Program-made: the position numbers and the translations under genes
Notes under the pieces: generated by a model
The model's database searches: none
The model's input: only the letters and a program-made list of their open reading frames with translations
Told to the model about the DNA's origin: nothing
Part shown: positions 6,255 to 12,974 of the stretch, in pieces
How positions within the stretch are numbered: the stretch's first letter is position 1
Layout: each line of letters starts with the position of its first letter
NCBI GenBank assembly: GCA_036525535.1
Contig: DATDAH010000330.1
Span: forward strand, 1-15,629
Source: DATDAH01 sp036525535
Lineage (GTDB): Bacteria > Actinomycetota > Acidimicrobiia > Acidimicrobiales > DATDAH01
Direction: 5' to 3'
DNA length: 15,629 bases

Positions 6255-7244
6255 TCAGCGGCTGAGTCTGGCCAGGCGGGCCACCAGCACTTCCAGGACC
6301 AGCTCCTCGGGCCACGCGGTCTTGCCGCGGAGGTCGACGTCGGCCTGGGCGAGGAGGCCGACCGCTTGGGCGCTGCCGTCGTAGCCGAGGCGGTTGGCCC
6401 GGCCGAGTGCCTTCTTGGCAGGAAAGGTGGACTTGCCCTTGAGCCCCAGGCGGGCTGCGGCATCGGCCTCGGTCCGCACGTCGGCGCCTTCGAGGGCCAG
6501 TATCCGGCGGAAGTGCGTCGTCAGGATGGCCAGGACCTGGAGCGAGTGCATGGTGCCCGCGCCCAGCATCCGGTGCACTCGTTCGATGGCCAGTCCGATG
6601 TCGCCGGAGTCGATCGCGTCGGTCAGGTCCCACGGCGGGATGCCGCCGGCTTCACCGAGGAAGGGAGCGACGGCGTCCGAGTCGAGCTTGGCCCCCGGCC
6701 CGTAGGCCGCCTCGATCGTCGTGATGACAGCGGCGAGCCGTCCGAGGTCACCGGCGAGGTGGGCGGCGACGAGGTCTCGGGCGCCCTTGTCCAGGTTGAC
6801 GGTGCTGGCGGCCAGCTGGTCGTTGACCCAGTCCTTCGCGTTCCGCCCGACCGAGGTGTCGAGGACCTCGCCGCCGGCGCCGGCGAGCGCCTCATTGAGC
6901 TTCTTCGGGACCGGGTTGAGGCGAGCGGTGGACCCCGGTGCCTTCTCCCAGACCAGGATCAGATCGGTCGTGGGCAGCGGGTCGCCGAGGTACGCGACGA
7001 GCGGGGCCAGCTCGTCGGCGGAGAAGCGGGCCAGGTTGCGGACGACCACGACCCGGCGATCGGTCAGGAACGGAGAGGTCTGCGCCGCGTCGACCGCCGT
7101 GGCCAGCTCGAAGTCGTCACCCTCCACCCGGTCGAGGGCCAGACTGGCGTCGAGATCGCCGAGGAGCTCGTTGGTCAGATCCCGGACCGCGTCGCCGCGG
7201 ATGGTGTCGTCGTCGCCCTTGACCAGCCGGATGCGCCCGCTCAT
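6255..7244 (-). CDS. holA: DNA polymerase III subunit delta
   Basis: A 329-residue protein with the organisation of HolA, which opens the beta sliding clamp as part of the clamp loader. Recognisable blocks are the N-terminal RIRLVKGDDD strand, SPFLTDRRVVVVRN, the segment LILVWEKAPG, and a helical collar region with DLTDAIDSGDIGLAIERVHR and HSLQVLAILTTHFRRIL in the C-terminal half. The length suits the family (about 320-345). The frame is open further upstream, but the start is placed at ATG 7242-7244, which overlaps the stop of the FolP-like gene (ATGA) and puts the conserved N-terminus right after it. A GAGGA sequence lies very close to the ATG. In related genomes holA usually follows comEC directly; here a FolP-like gene intervenes. 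Confidence 0.9.
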   Translation of the reverse strand: MSGRIRLVKGDDDTIRGDAVRDLTNELLGDLDASLALDRVEGDDFELATAVDAAQTSPFLTDRRVVVVRNLARFSADELAPLVAYLGDPLPTTDLILVWEKAPGSTARLNPVPKKLNEALAGAGGEVLDTSVGRNAKDWVNDQLAASTVNLDKGARDLVAAHLAGDLGRLAAVITTIEAAYGPGAKLDSDAVAPFLGEAGGIPPWDLTDAIDSGDIGLAIERVHRMLGAGTMHSLQVLAILTTHFRRILALEGADVRTEADAAARLGLKGKSTFPAKKALGRANRLGYDGSAQAVGLLAQADVDLRGKTAWPEELVLEVLVARLARLSR

Positions 7245-8071
7245 GTCCTCGACAGGATGGCAGCCATCACGTCGGCCACGCGCCGGGAACCGCGGACGTC
7301 GTGGGCCCGCAGGATGCGACAACCTTTGGCGATCCCCAAGGCGTGCGCGGCCAGGCTGGCCTCGCGGCGGTCGTGGACGTCGGTCCCGACCAACTCGCCG
7401 AGGAAGCGCTTGTTCGAGGCCGACAGGAACACGGGGAAACCGAGGCTGACGAGGTCGTCGGAGCGGGTGAGCAGGAGCGCCGACTGCGGCGGGGTCTTGC
7501 CGAGGTCCAGGCCGGCGTCGACCATCACCCGCTCCGCTGGGATGCCGGCGGCCACGGCCTGGGCGGCTCGGTCGGCGAGGAAGGCACAGACCTCGGCGGA
7601 GACGTCGTCGTAGGTCGGCTCGGTATCCGGTACCCGAGGCGCCAGGCGCACATGGGTGGCCACCACCGAGGCGCCGGCTTCGGCGGCCGCGGGGAGGTAG
7701 CCGGGGTCGGCGAAGCCGGAGATGTCGTTGCCGATGACCGCACCGGCGGCATAGCCGGCGCGGGCCACTGACGCCCGGAAGGTGTCCACGCTGACCGGGA
7801 GGTCGAAGCGGGCGATGAGGGCGTCCACCGCGGGAAGGACCCGGTCCGTCTCCTCGGTTTCAGTCACTTCGGGCCCGGGTCCCGCCTTGACCCCGCCCAC
7901 GTCGAGGAAGTCGGCGCCGTCCGCCACCAGTTGCTCGGCGGTGGCCAGGAAGGCGTCGAAGTCCCAGGTGGCGCCCCGGTCGAAGAACGAGTCAGGCGTC
8001 CGGTTGAGGATCCCCATGACCAGGGCCCGATGGGTGATGTCGTAGCGGTGGGGACCGAGCGCCACGAACAT
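7241..8071 (-). CDS. FolP2-like dihydropteroate synthase homologue, probably not a normal DHPS
   Basis: A 276-residue pterin-binding TIM-barrel protein. It keeps MGILNRTPDSF (19-29), DVGG (57-60), Asp96 in VSVDTF, Asn115-Asp116, Asp185 in VDAGLDLGKT, Lys221, Arg255 and His257. It differs at two hallmark sites. The loop that reads GGESTRPG in classical DHPS is GGVKAGPG (59-66), and the SRK motif is SNK (219-221). As I recall, mycobacterial FolP2 (Rv1207 type) shares NRTPDSF, GGVKAGPG and SNK, and its M. leprae form was reported to lack DHPS activity. So this is best named FolP2-like; the substrate is unknown. The ATG at 8069-8071 lies 80 bases inside the comEC 3' end. A TACGGT box exactly 6 bases upstream supports this start as leaderless. 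Its stop overlaps the holA start. Confidence 0.8.
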   Translation of the reverse strand: MFVALGPHRYDITHRALVMGILNRTPDSFFDRGATWDFDAFLATAEQLVADGADFLDVGGVKAGPGPEVTETEETDRVLPAVDALIARFDLPVSVDTFRASVARAGYAAGAVIGNDISGFADPGYLPAAAEAGASVVATHVRLAPRVPDTEPTYDDVSAEVCAFLADRAAQAVAAGIPAERVMVDAGLDLGKTPPQSALLLTRSDDLVSLGFPVFLSASNKRFLGELVGTDVHDRREASLAAHALGIAKGCRILRAHDVRGSRRVADVMAAILSRT

Positions 8072-9824
8072 CGGCCGACCGTACCGAGGCCGGGTCGACC
8101 CGGACCAACCATTGGACCCGGTCGCCGGTGACGGTCATCGCTTCGACGGCGAACGGGCCCTGCCGGAGGACCTCGTCGGGGGATGGTGGGTCGTCCTCGG
8201 GTCCGATGACCGCGGCGCTCCCGCGCGACGCCACCGCCGCGACCGTCGCATCCGCCGAAGGCGACGAGGCGGTCAGCAGGACCAGGCCGGCCCGACGCAC
8301 GCCCAGCCGGCGGAGCCCTTCGAGGACCGGCGCGGCCCGGGCCCGCCCGTCCAGCCGGACGACCACCGCGCCACCGTCTCGCCACACCTGCGCTCCCGTG
8401 GCCACCGCCTGCCCCGTGAGGGGTACCTGGCGGGCGAGGAGCAGCCCCGGCGTGACCAGGACGGCGAGGACCACGACGACGGCCGGTCGGCGGAGAGCCG
8501 GTCGGCCGTGGACGGCCAGGGCGGCGGCGAGTACGGCGAGATGCGGGGCCCGGAGCTCGCCCAGGGGTGTGGCGGCAGCCCCGCGAGCGACGAGGTCGAG
8601 CCAGCCGAGGGCCACGCCGGTCGGGAGGTGCAGTGCGGGGGCGAGGAACGGCACGTACCCGGCGATCGGCCCCGCCAGGAGGCCCCAGACCATGACGAAG
8701 CCGGCGGCCGGGCCGGCCAGCAGGTTGGCCGGGACGGAGACGAGCGGCACCCCGCCGAACACCGTCGCCAGCAGAGGGGCCACGGCGACCTGTGCGGCCA
8801 GGGTCACCGCTGCCGACTCGCGCACCGCGGCCGGGCCGGCGAGCCGCGGTTCGAGGCGGGTGGCCAAGACCACGATCCCGGCCGTGGCCGCCACGGACAG
8901 GCCGAACCCGACCGAGTGGACCAGGATCGGGTCCACCAACAGCAAGGCGGCGACGGCGAGGGCCAGCACCCGGGGACGGCTCACGGCCCGCCCGCCGAAG
9001 GTGGCCCCCGCGGCGACGGCCGCCATCGCCGTAGCGCGCAGGACGGAGGGCTCGAAGCGGGTCAGGAGGGCGAAGAAGGCGAGGACCAGCAGCACGGCCA
9101 AGAACCGGCTCCCCAGCCCGAGTCGACCCAGCCCCACGCCGGCCACCACCAGCACGAAGGCCACGTTCTGCCCGGACACGGCCAAGAGATGGCTCAGCCC
9201 CGCGGCTCGGAAGTCGTCGGTCGTCGCCGGCGGCTGTGCCCGGTCGTCGCCGAAGAGGATCCCGGTGAGCAGGGCGGTGGCATCGTCCCCCAGGGGCTGC
9301 GCACCCCGGACCACCGCTCGGCGCAGATGGTTGGCGACCGTGCTCACCGGGTCCGCCGCACCGACCGGGCCGACGACGTCGACGACGAGGCGGCCGGCCA
9401 CGTGACGTACGGCCAGATCGGGCCGGCCGGTGACCGGCACGATGCGTCCCGAGAGGACCGGACGCTCACCCGCCAATGCCTCGGCGAAGGTCGTGGCGTC
9501 AGGCCCGTCGTCCGCCTGGGCCTCCAGGCGACGACCGTCGAGGCGGACCACCGCGCTCACCTTCCCGCCGTCGACCTCGGGGTCGGTGACCAGGGTGACG
9601 GCCCGAGCCGTGACCGATGCGGGGGGCGGAGGCTCGAGGCCGGCCCAGGCGGCGTGGGCCAATCCGGCCGCCAGCAGCAGGCCGCCAACGGCGAGCAACG
9701 CCGGTCGCCGTGCGACGAGGGCCGCCGCCGCGACCACCACACCGATGGGGCGGGGCACGGGGGCCGCCCACCACGCGCCGACGGCCACCGCCAGGGCCAC
9801 CACGACCGCCGCCCGATCGCTCAT
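7992..9824 (-). CDS. comEC: ComEC/Rec2 family DNA-uptake channel protein with degenerate C-terminal domain
   Basis: A 610-residue multi-pass membrane protein. N-terminal membrane segments (about 5-60) are followed by an extracytoplasmic OB-like domain (about 65-165), then the Competence domain (about 175-460) with GLSHLLAVSGQNVAFV (209-224) and NLLAGPAAGFVM (367-378). ComEC forms the inner-membrane channel for single-stranded DNA during transformation. The C-terminal metallo-beta-lactamase-like region is reduced. Residues 487-531 keep the outline RLDGRA...LRRLGVRRAGLVLLT, but the expected histidine motif (HXHXDH) is replaced by TASSPSADATV, and there is no histidine between 440 and 595. The last 26 residues or so are low-complexity and overlap the FolP2-like gene. 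The ATG at 9822-9824 has no clear ribosome site. comEA lies nearby on the same strand, separated by an opposing gene. Confidence 0.88.
   Translation of the reverse strand: MSDRAAVVVALAVAVGAWWAAPVPRPIGVVVAAAALVARRPALLAVGGLLLAAGLAHAAWAGLEPPPPASVTARAVTLVTDPEVDGGKVSAVVRLDGRRLEAQADDGPDATTFAEALAGERPVLSGRIVPVTGRPDLAVRHVAGRLVVDVVGPVGAADPVSTVANHLRRAVVRGAQPLGDDATALLTGILFGDDRAQPPATTDDFRAAGLSHLLAVSGQNVAFVLVVAGVGLGRLGLGSRFLAVLLVLAFFALLTRFEPSVLRATAMAAVAAGATFGGRAVSRPRVLALAVAALLLVDPILVHSVGFGLSVAATAGIVVLATRLEPRLAGPAAVRESAAVTLAAQVAVAPLLATVFGGVPLVSVPANLLAGPAAGFVMVWGLLAGPIAGYVPFLAPALHLPTGVALGWLDLVARGAAATPLGELRAPHLAVLAAALAVHGRPALRRPAVVVVLAVLVTPGLLLARQVPLTGQAVATGAQVWRDGGAVVVRLDGRARAAPVLEGLRRLGVRRAGLVLLTASSPSADATVAAVASRGSAAVIGPEDDPPSPDEVLRQGPFAVEAMTVTGDRVQWLVRVDPASVRSADVRGARSPPLRHHPSGPGHGDPQPDA
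8078..8083 (-). promoter_or_regulatory. -10 element of a leaderless promoter for the FolP2-like gene, inside comEC
   Basis: TACGGT on the minus strand within CGGTACGGT is followed by exactly 6 bases (cggccg) and then the ATG, so transcription would start at the A of the start codon. A weak TTGGTC lies 19 bases further upstream (8103-8108). There is no Shine-Dalgarno sequence. Confidence 0.5.
8090..8103. promoter_or_regulatory. 14-base palindrome in the FolP2-like gene promoter
   Basis: CCGGGTCGACCCGG is a perfect palindrome located at about -19 to -32 relative to the predicted start, just upstream of the -10 box. It lies within comEC codons, so it may reflect coding sequence alone. The position would suit an operator. 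No known regulator is recognised. Confidence 0.3.
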
Positions 9825-9873
9825 CGGTCAGCGAGCCCGCCAGCCGATGCCCGATGGCGGCGGACGGCGTCGG

Positions 9874-9879
9874 TACGGT
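9874..9879 (+). promoter_or_regulatory. -10 element of a leaderless promoter for the small membrane protein
   Basis: TACGGT within CGGTACGGT is followed by 6 bases (gaacgg) and then the GTG at 9886. The spacing predicts transcription starting at the G of the start codon. It is the same arrangement as upstream of the FolP2-like gene. No -35 hexamer is clear. Confidence 0.45.
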
Positions 9880-9885
9880 GAACGG

Positions 9886-10341
9886 GTGGCGCGGACACCA
9901 TCAGGCCCGGCCGGGACCGGTCCGAGCCCGGGCACGGTGGCCCGGCCCGGTCGGATCCGCACCCTCGGCCCGATCGCCGTCCTGGCCGTGCCCCTCGGCC
10001 TCGGCCTGCTGGCCGCCATCGTGCTCCGCCTGTACCCCTGTGACGGGACGGCCTGCGGCGAGCCGTATCTCGGCGCCTGGGGCCTCGTCCTGTTCGCCGT
10101 GCCGACGGCGCTGGCCGTCGGGCTGCCGTGGGTCTCCGGGCCGATCAATGTGACCCTGGCCCTGCTCTCCAGCCTGGCGGCGTGGGTGTTCTTCGGGAAG
10201 TGGGCCAGTCAGCGAGCCACTCAGGACGTGGACGCCTCCTGGTGGGACTTCTGGCGGGAGGTGGCCTTCTACGCCGGTGGGGTGGTCATCGGCATCGTCG
10301 GGGGCCTGCTGGTCATGGTCCTCGTGTTGACCTTCCTCTGA
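9886..10341 (+). CDS. Small four-helix membrane protein of unknown function
   Basis: I do not recognise a family. The 151-residue product has a proline/glycine-rich basic N-terminus (1-27) and four probable membrane segments: about 28-49, 62-83, 86-104 and 126-151. The loop after the first helix has two cysteines (Cys52 and Cys57 in YPCDGTACGEPY), which could form a disulfide outside the cell. Between helices 3 and 4 is a tryptophan-rich stretch, DASWWDFWRE (116-125). The GTG at 9886 is chosen because a TACGGT box lies 6 bases upstream; an in-frame ATG at 9847 would add 13 basic residues and lies before that box. It is divergent from comEC and convergent with comEA (8-base gap), splitting the usual comEA-comEC pair. 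Start codon and function are uncertain; that it is coding is supported by the hydrophobic pattern. Confidence 0.7.
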   Translation: MARTPSGPAGTGPSPGTVARPGRIRTLGPIAVLAVPLGLGLLAAIVLRLYPCDGTACGEPYLGAWGLVLFAVPTALAVGLPWVSGPINVTLALLSSLAAWVFFGKWASQRATQDVDASWWDFWREVAFYAGGVVIGIVGGLLVMVLVLTFL

Positions 10342-10349
10342 GGCCACGC

Positions 10350-11063
10350 CTAGACGGTGACGAGGTCGGCGACCGCGGCCAGCTTGGCCTCGCCGATGCC
10401 GGGCACGTCGATGAGCTCATCGGCCGACGCGAACGGACCGTTGGCGTCCCGGTACTCGATGATCGCCGCCGCGGTGGCCGGCCCGACGCCGGGCAGCGTC
10501 TCGAGCTCCTCGGGCCCGGCCAGGTTGATGTTCACGGGTGCCGCGGGTGGGTCCGACGGGCTCGGTCCGTCGGTCGGCGTCGACAAAGAGGGGGCGGGCT
10601 CGCCGCGCCGAGGGACGATGACCTGGGTCCCGTCGGCGACCGGGGCCGCCAGGTTGACCCGATCCAGGTCTGCCGCCCGGGTGGGCCCACCCGCCGCCTC
10701 CAGCAGGTCGGCCACCCGTTCTCCAGCGGCCAGCTCGTAGAGGCCGGGGCGCCGCACCGCTCCCGCGGCATGGGCGAGCACGGTGTCTCCGTTCGCGACG
10801 ATCGGCAAGGACGAGGCCCCCGGGAGCGCCGTCGTGGCCGCGGGCACCAGTGGTAGCCCCGCCTCGGCGTCGGGCGGGGCCGGCGACCGTAGCCACAGCC
10901 AGCCCAGCAGGGCGACGAGGCAGACCGCGAAGCCGAGCAGTGTGGCCCGGGGTGAGAGGCCGAGGTCGGCCAGGAGGGCGAGGAGCCGGTCCGTCGGGCG
11001 AAGGGGGGCGACGGGGCGGTTCAGCCCGACAGGGTCGGCAGGATCGGGGGGCTCCGCAGGCAC
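10350..11063 (-). CDS. comEA: ComEA-like DNA-binding competence protein (SLBB plus helix-hairpin-helix)
   Basis: A 237-residue membrane-anchored DNA receptor. A Pro-rich cytoplasmic N-terminus is followed by one membrane helix (about 40-58, ending WLWLRS), an SLBB domain (about 93-152, with GAVRRPGLYELAAGERV and DGTQVIVP), a Ser/Pro/Thr linker (153-175), and paired helix-hairpin-helix motifs (177-237, NINLAGPEELETLPGVGPATA then LIDVPGIGEAKLAAV). ComEA binds incoming double-stranded DNA outside the membrane and passes it to ComEC. The GTG at 11061-11063 has an excellent GGAGG six bases upstream (11070-11074). The frame is open further up, but the extension has no plausible start. A TATCAT box (11109-11114) may be its -10 element. 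It follows the thioredoxin-TPR gene by 85 bases. Confidence 0.9.
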   Translation of the reverse strand: MPAEPPDPADPVGLNRPVAPLRPTDRLLALLADLGLSPRATLLGFAVCLVALLGWLWLRSPAPPDAEAGLPLVPAATTALPGASSLPIVANGDTVLAHAAGAVRRPGLYELAAGERVADLLEAAGGPTRAADLDRVNLAAPVADGTQVIVPRRGEPAPSLSTPTDGPSPSDPPAAPVNINLAGPEELETLPGVGPATAAAIIEYRDANGPFASADELIDVPGIGEAKLAAVADLVTV

Positions 11064-11069
11064 GGCAGT

Positions 11070-11074
11070 CCTCC
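11070..11074 (-). promoter_or_regulatory. Ribosome-binding site deciding the comEA start
   Basis: GGAGG on the minus strand lies 6 bases upstream of the GTG at 11061-11063. It is the strongest Shine-Dalgarno sequence seen in the window and fixes the start of comEA, whose frame stays open upstream. Confidence 0.7.
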
Positions 11075-11148
11075 ACGGCTGGGCAGCACGCGGGGGAAGC
11101 GCAGAGGGATGATAGCCCCTTTCAATCCCTTTTACGCCGAAGCCAGGC

Positions 11149-11856
11149 TCAGAAGAGGCGTTGCGACAACGACTTGCGGTAGGCCGCGGTGCGGGGGTCG
11201 TCGGGGCCGAGGAGCTCGAGCAGGTCGACGAACTCCTGGCGGGCGTCGTCGTCCGCTTTGACCCGGTCGAGCAGGCCGTCGAGGCGACCGCTGATCTCAT
11301 CACCGTCGACCACGGCCTCGCCCGTGCGGGCCTTCGCCGCGACCCGGCGGGTCTCGGGGGACTCGGGGATCCGGGTCAGCAGCTCCAGGGCCTCGTCGGC
11401 CCGACCGCCGTCGACCCACAGGTCGGCGAGCGCGACCACAGCCCGCTCGTCGTCGGGCACGAGGGCCAGGACCTGGTCGAGGGACGCCTCGTCGCCTGCG
11501 GCCAGCAGCGCCTCGATGGTGTTCTCGGTCTCGCTGGGCAGCAGGCCATCGACGAACGCCTGGACGGCATCCTCCCCCTGGGCCCCGATGAAGCTGTCCA
11601 CGACGGCACCGTCCTTGAGCGCGTAGACGGCCGGGATCGACTGGACCTGGAAGGCCTGGGACACCTGGGGGTTCTCGTCGATGTCGACCTTTACCAGCTC
11701 GACCTTGCCGTCGGTCGCCCCGATCACCTTCTCCAGGATGGGTCCCAGCTGCGTGCAGGGTCCGCACCAGGGGGCCCACAGGTCGACCACGACGGGGACT
11801 TCGTCTGAGCGGTCGAGGACGGCGGTCTGGAAGGTGGCATCGGTGACTTCGGTCAT
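11149..11856 (-). CDS. Thioredoxin-TPR protein (CnoX/YbbN-like)
   Basis: A 235-residue protein: an N-terminal thioredoxin domain (1-107) with the active site WCGPC (Trp30, Cys31, Cys34) and the cis-proline loop SIPA (Pro75), followed by a helical TPR-like region (about 113-235) containing ALLAAGDEASLDQVLAL and DEALELLTRIP. This matches the YbbN/CnoX family, which holds unfolding or oxidised client proteins and hands them to GroEL or DnaK. E. coli CnoX has lost the CGPC motif; this protein keeps it, so disulfide exchange is likely. The ATG at 11854-11856 fits the conserved N-terminus; another in-frame ATG at 11889 would add 11 residues. There is no clear ribosome site. It is divergent from the kinase gene (59 bases) and upstream of comEA. 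Confidence 0.88.
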   Translation of the reverse strand: MTEVTDATFQTAVLDRSDEVPVVVDLWAPWCGPCTQLGPILEKVIGATDGKVELVKVDIDENPQVSQAFQVQSIPAVYALKDGAVVDSFIGAQGEDAVQAFVDGLLPSETENTIEALLAAGDEASLDQVLALVPDDERAVVALADLWVDGGRADEALELLTRIPESPETRRVAAKARTGEAVVDGDEISGRLDGLLDRVKADDDARQEFVDLLELLGPDDPRTAAYRKSLSQRLF

Positions 11857-11902
11857 CGGTTCATCCAACGGGGTGAGGGGTCGGGGCATTCCGGTGTAGC
11901 AG

Positions 11903-11908
11903 TAGGTT
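11903..11908 (+). promoter_or_regulatory. -10 element candidate for the kinase-PAC2 pair (leaderless)
   Basis: TAGGTT is followed by 7 bases and then the ATG at 11916, placing the transcription start at or one base before the start codon. No Shine-Dalgarno sequence is present and no -35 is clear. Confidence 0.4.
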
Positions 11909-11915
11909 GCTGGCG

Positions 11916-12974
11916 ATGGCGAACACCGACGAAGCCGAGACGATCCCGGTCGAGGGGATCCACCCGGAGGAGGTGACCGACTGGTTCGCCACCCACGTCC
12001 CCGAGGCCCAACCGCCCCTCGCCTTCGACCTCCTCGCCGGCGGCCGCTCCAACCTGACCTACTCGGTCACCGACCGCACCGGCGCCCGCTGGGTGTTGCG
12101 CCGCCCACCGCTCGGCCATGTCCTGGCCACGGCCCACGACATGGGTCGGGAGCACCGCATCATCTCGGCGCTGGCCCCGACTCCGGTCCCGGTGGCCCCC
12201 ATCATCGGCCTCAGCCCGGACGACTCGGTGAACGGAGCCCCCTTCTACGTCATGGCCTTTGTCGACGGCCCCATCGTGCGCAACGCCGAAGGGGCCCGTC
12301 AGCTCCCCGTCGAGCACCGCGCCCGGGCCACCGAGTCCATCGTCGACGTGCTGGCCGAGATCCACGCCGTCGACGTCGAAGCGGTGGGGCTGGGCGACCT
12401 GGGCCGCCACGAGGGCTACATCGAACGGCAGCTCAAGCGGTGGCAGGGGCAGTGGGAGAAGTCGAAGACCCGGGAGCTCCCGGTCATCGACGCCGTGCAC
12501 GACCGCTTGGCCCTCTCGGTGCCGGAGCAGGTCGGCGTGGCCATCGTCCACGGCGACTACCGCCTGGACAACTGCGTCCTCGACGACGAGGGGAACATCC
12601 AGGCCGTGCTCGACTGGGAGCTCTGCACCCTGGGCGATCCCCTGGCCGACGTCGGCCAGCTCTGCATGTACTGGACGGAGCCCGGCGACACCCTGGTCGC
12701 CGCTCCTGACGCCCCGACCACCGTCGAGGGGTTCGGCACCCGGGCCGACCTCCGGGCCCGCTACGCCAGCACCTCCGGCCGGGACCTGGCCGAGATCGAC
12801 TACTACATCGCCTTCGGCTTCTGGAAGCTGGCCTGCATCTGTGAGGGCGTGCTCAAGCGCTACCAGGCCGGGGTCATGGGTGGCCCCGACGCCAGCGCGC
12901 TGGTCGAGATGTTCACCCACCACGTGGCCAACCTGGCCAACGCGGCGGCCACGACCCTGGGGATGGACCCGTGA
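11916..12974 (+). CDS. Phosphotransferase family protein (APH fold, ACAD11-type)
   Basis: A 352-residue protein-kinase-like small-molecule kinase. N-lobe features are AGGRSNLTYSV (41-51), VLRRPPLGHVLATAHDMGRE (60-79) and the hinge APFYVMAFVDG (108-118). The catalytic loop is HGDYRLDN (212-219) and the metal-binding motif LDWE (232-235), followed by CTLGDPLADVG. The pattern VLRRPP...AHDMGREH is characteristic of the group related to the N-terminal kinase domain of animal ACAD10/ACAD11, which phosphorylates 4-hydroxyacyl-CoAs for degradation. Whether this bacterial protein acts on acyl-CoAs is inference; annotation as an antibiotic kinase would be misleading. The ATG at 11916 is preferred to the TTG at 11907 because the latter overlaps the -10 box. 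Its stop overlaps the next gene's start (GTGA). Confidence 0.85.
   Translation: MANTDEAETIPVEGIHPEEVTDWFATHVPEAQPPLAFDLLAGGRSNLTYSVTDRTGARWVLRRPPLGHVLATAHDMGREHRIISALAPTPVPVAPIIGLSPDDSVNGAPFYVMAFVDGPIVRNAEGARQLPVEHRARATESIVDVLAEIHAVDVEAVGLGDLGRHEGYIERQLKRWQGQWEKSKTRELPVIDAVHDRLALSVPEQVGVAIVHGDYRLDNCVLDDEGNIQAVLDWELCTLGDPLADVGQLCMYWTEPGDTLVAAPDAPTTVEGFGTRADLRARYASTSGRDLAEIDYYIAFGFWKLACICEGVLKRYQAGVMGGPDASALVEMFTHHVANLANAAATTLGMDP

Noticed and set aside
5653..6633. Upstream extension of the lepA frame to a 921-residue protein
   Set aside because: The extension has no LepA homology, consists of Pro/Arg/Gly-rich shadow sequence and runs across rpsT, the intergenic region and the end of holA. The conserved MTEISRIRN start at 5652 is the real one.
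8112..9881. Long plus-strand open frame (589 codons) opposite comEC
   Set aside because: Its product is a Gly/Asp/Arg/His/Gln-rich low-complexity sequence typical of the antisense of a hydrophobic GC-rich gene.
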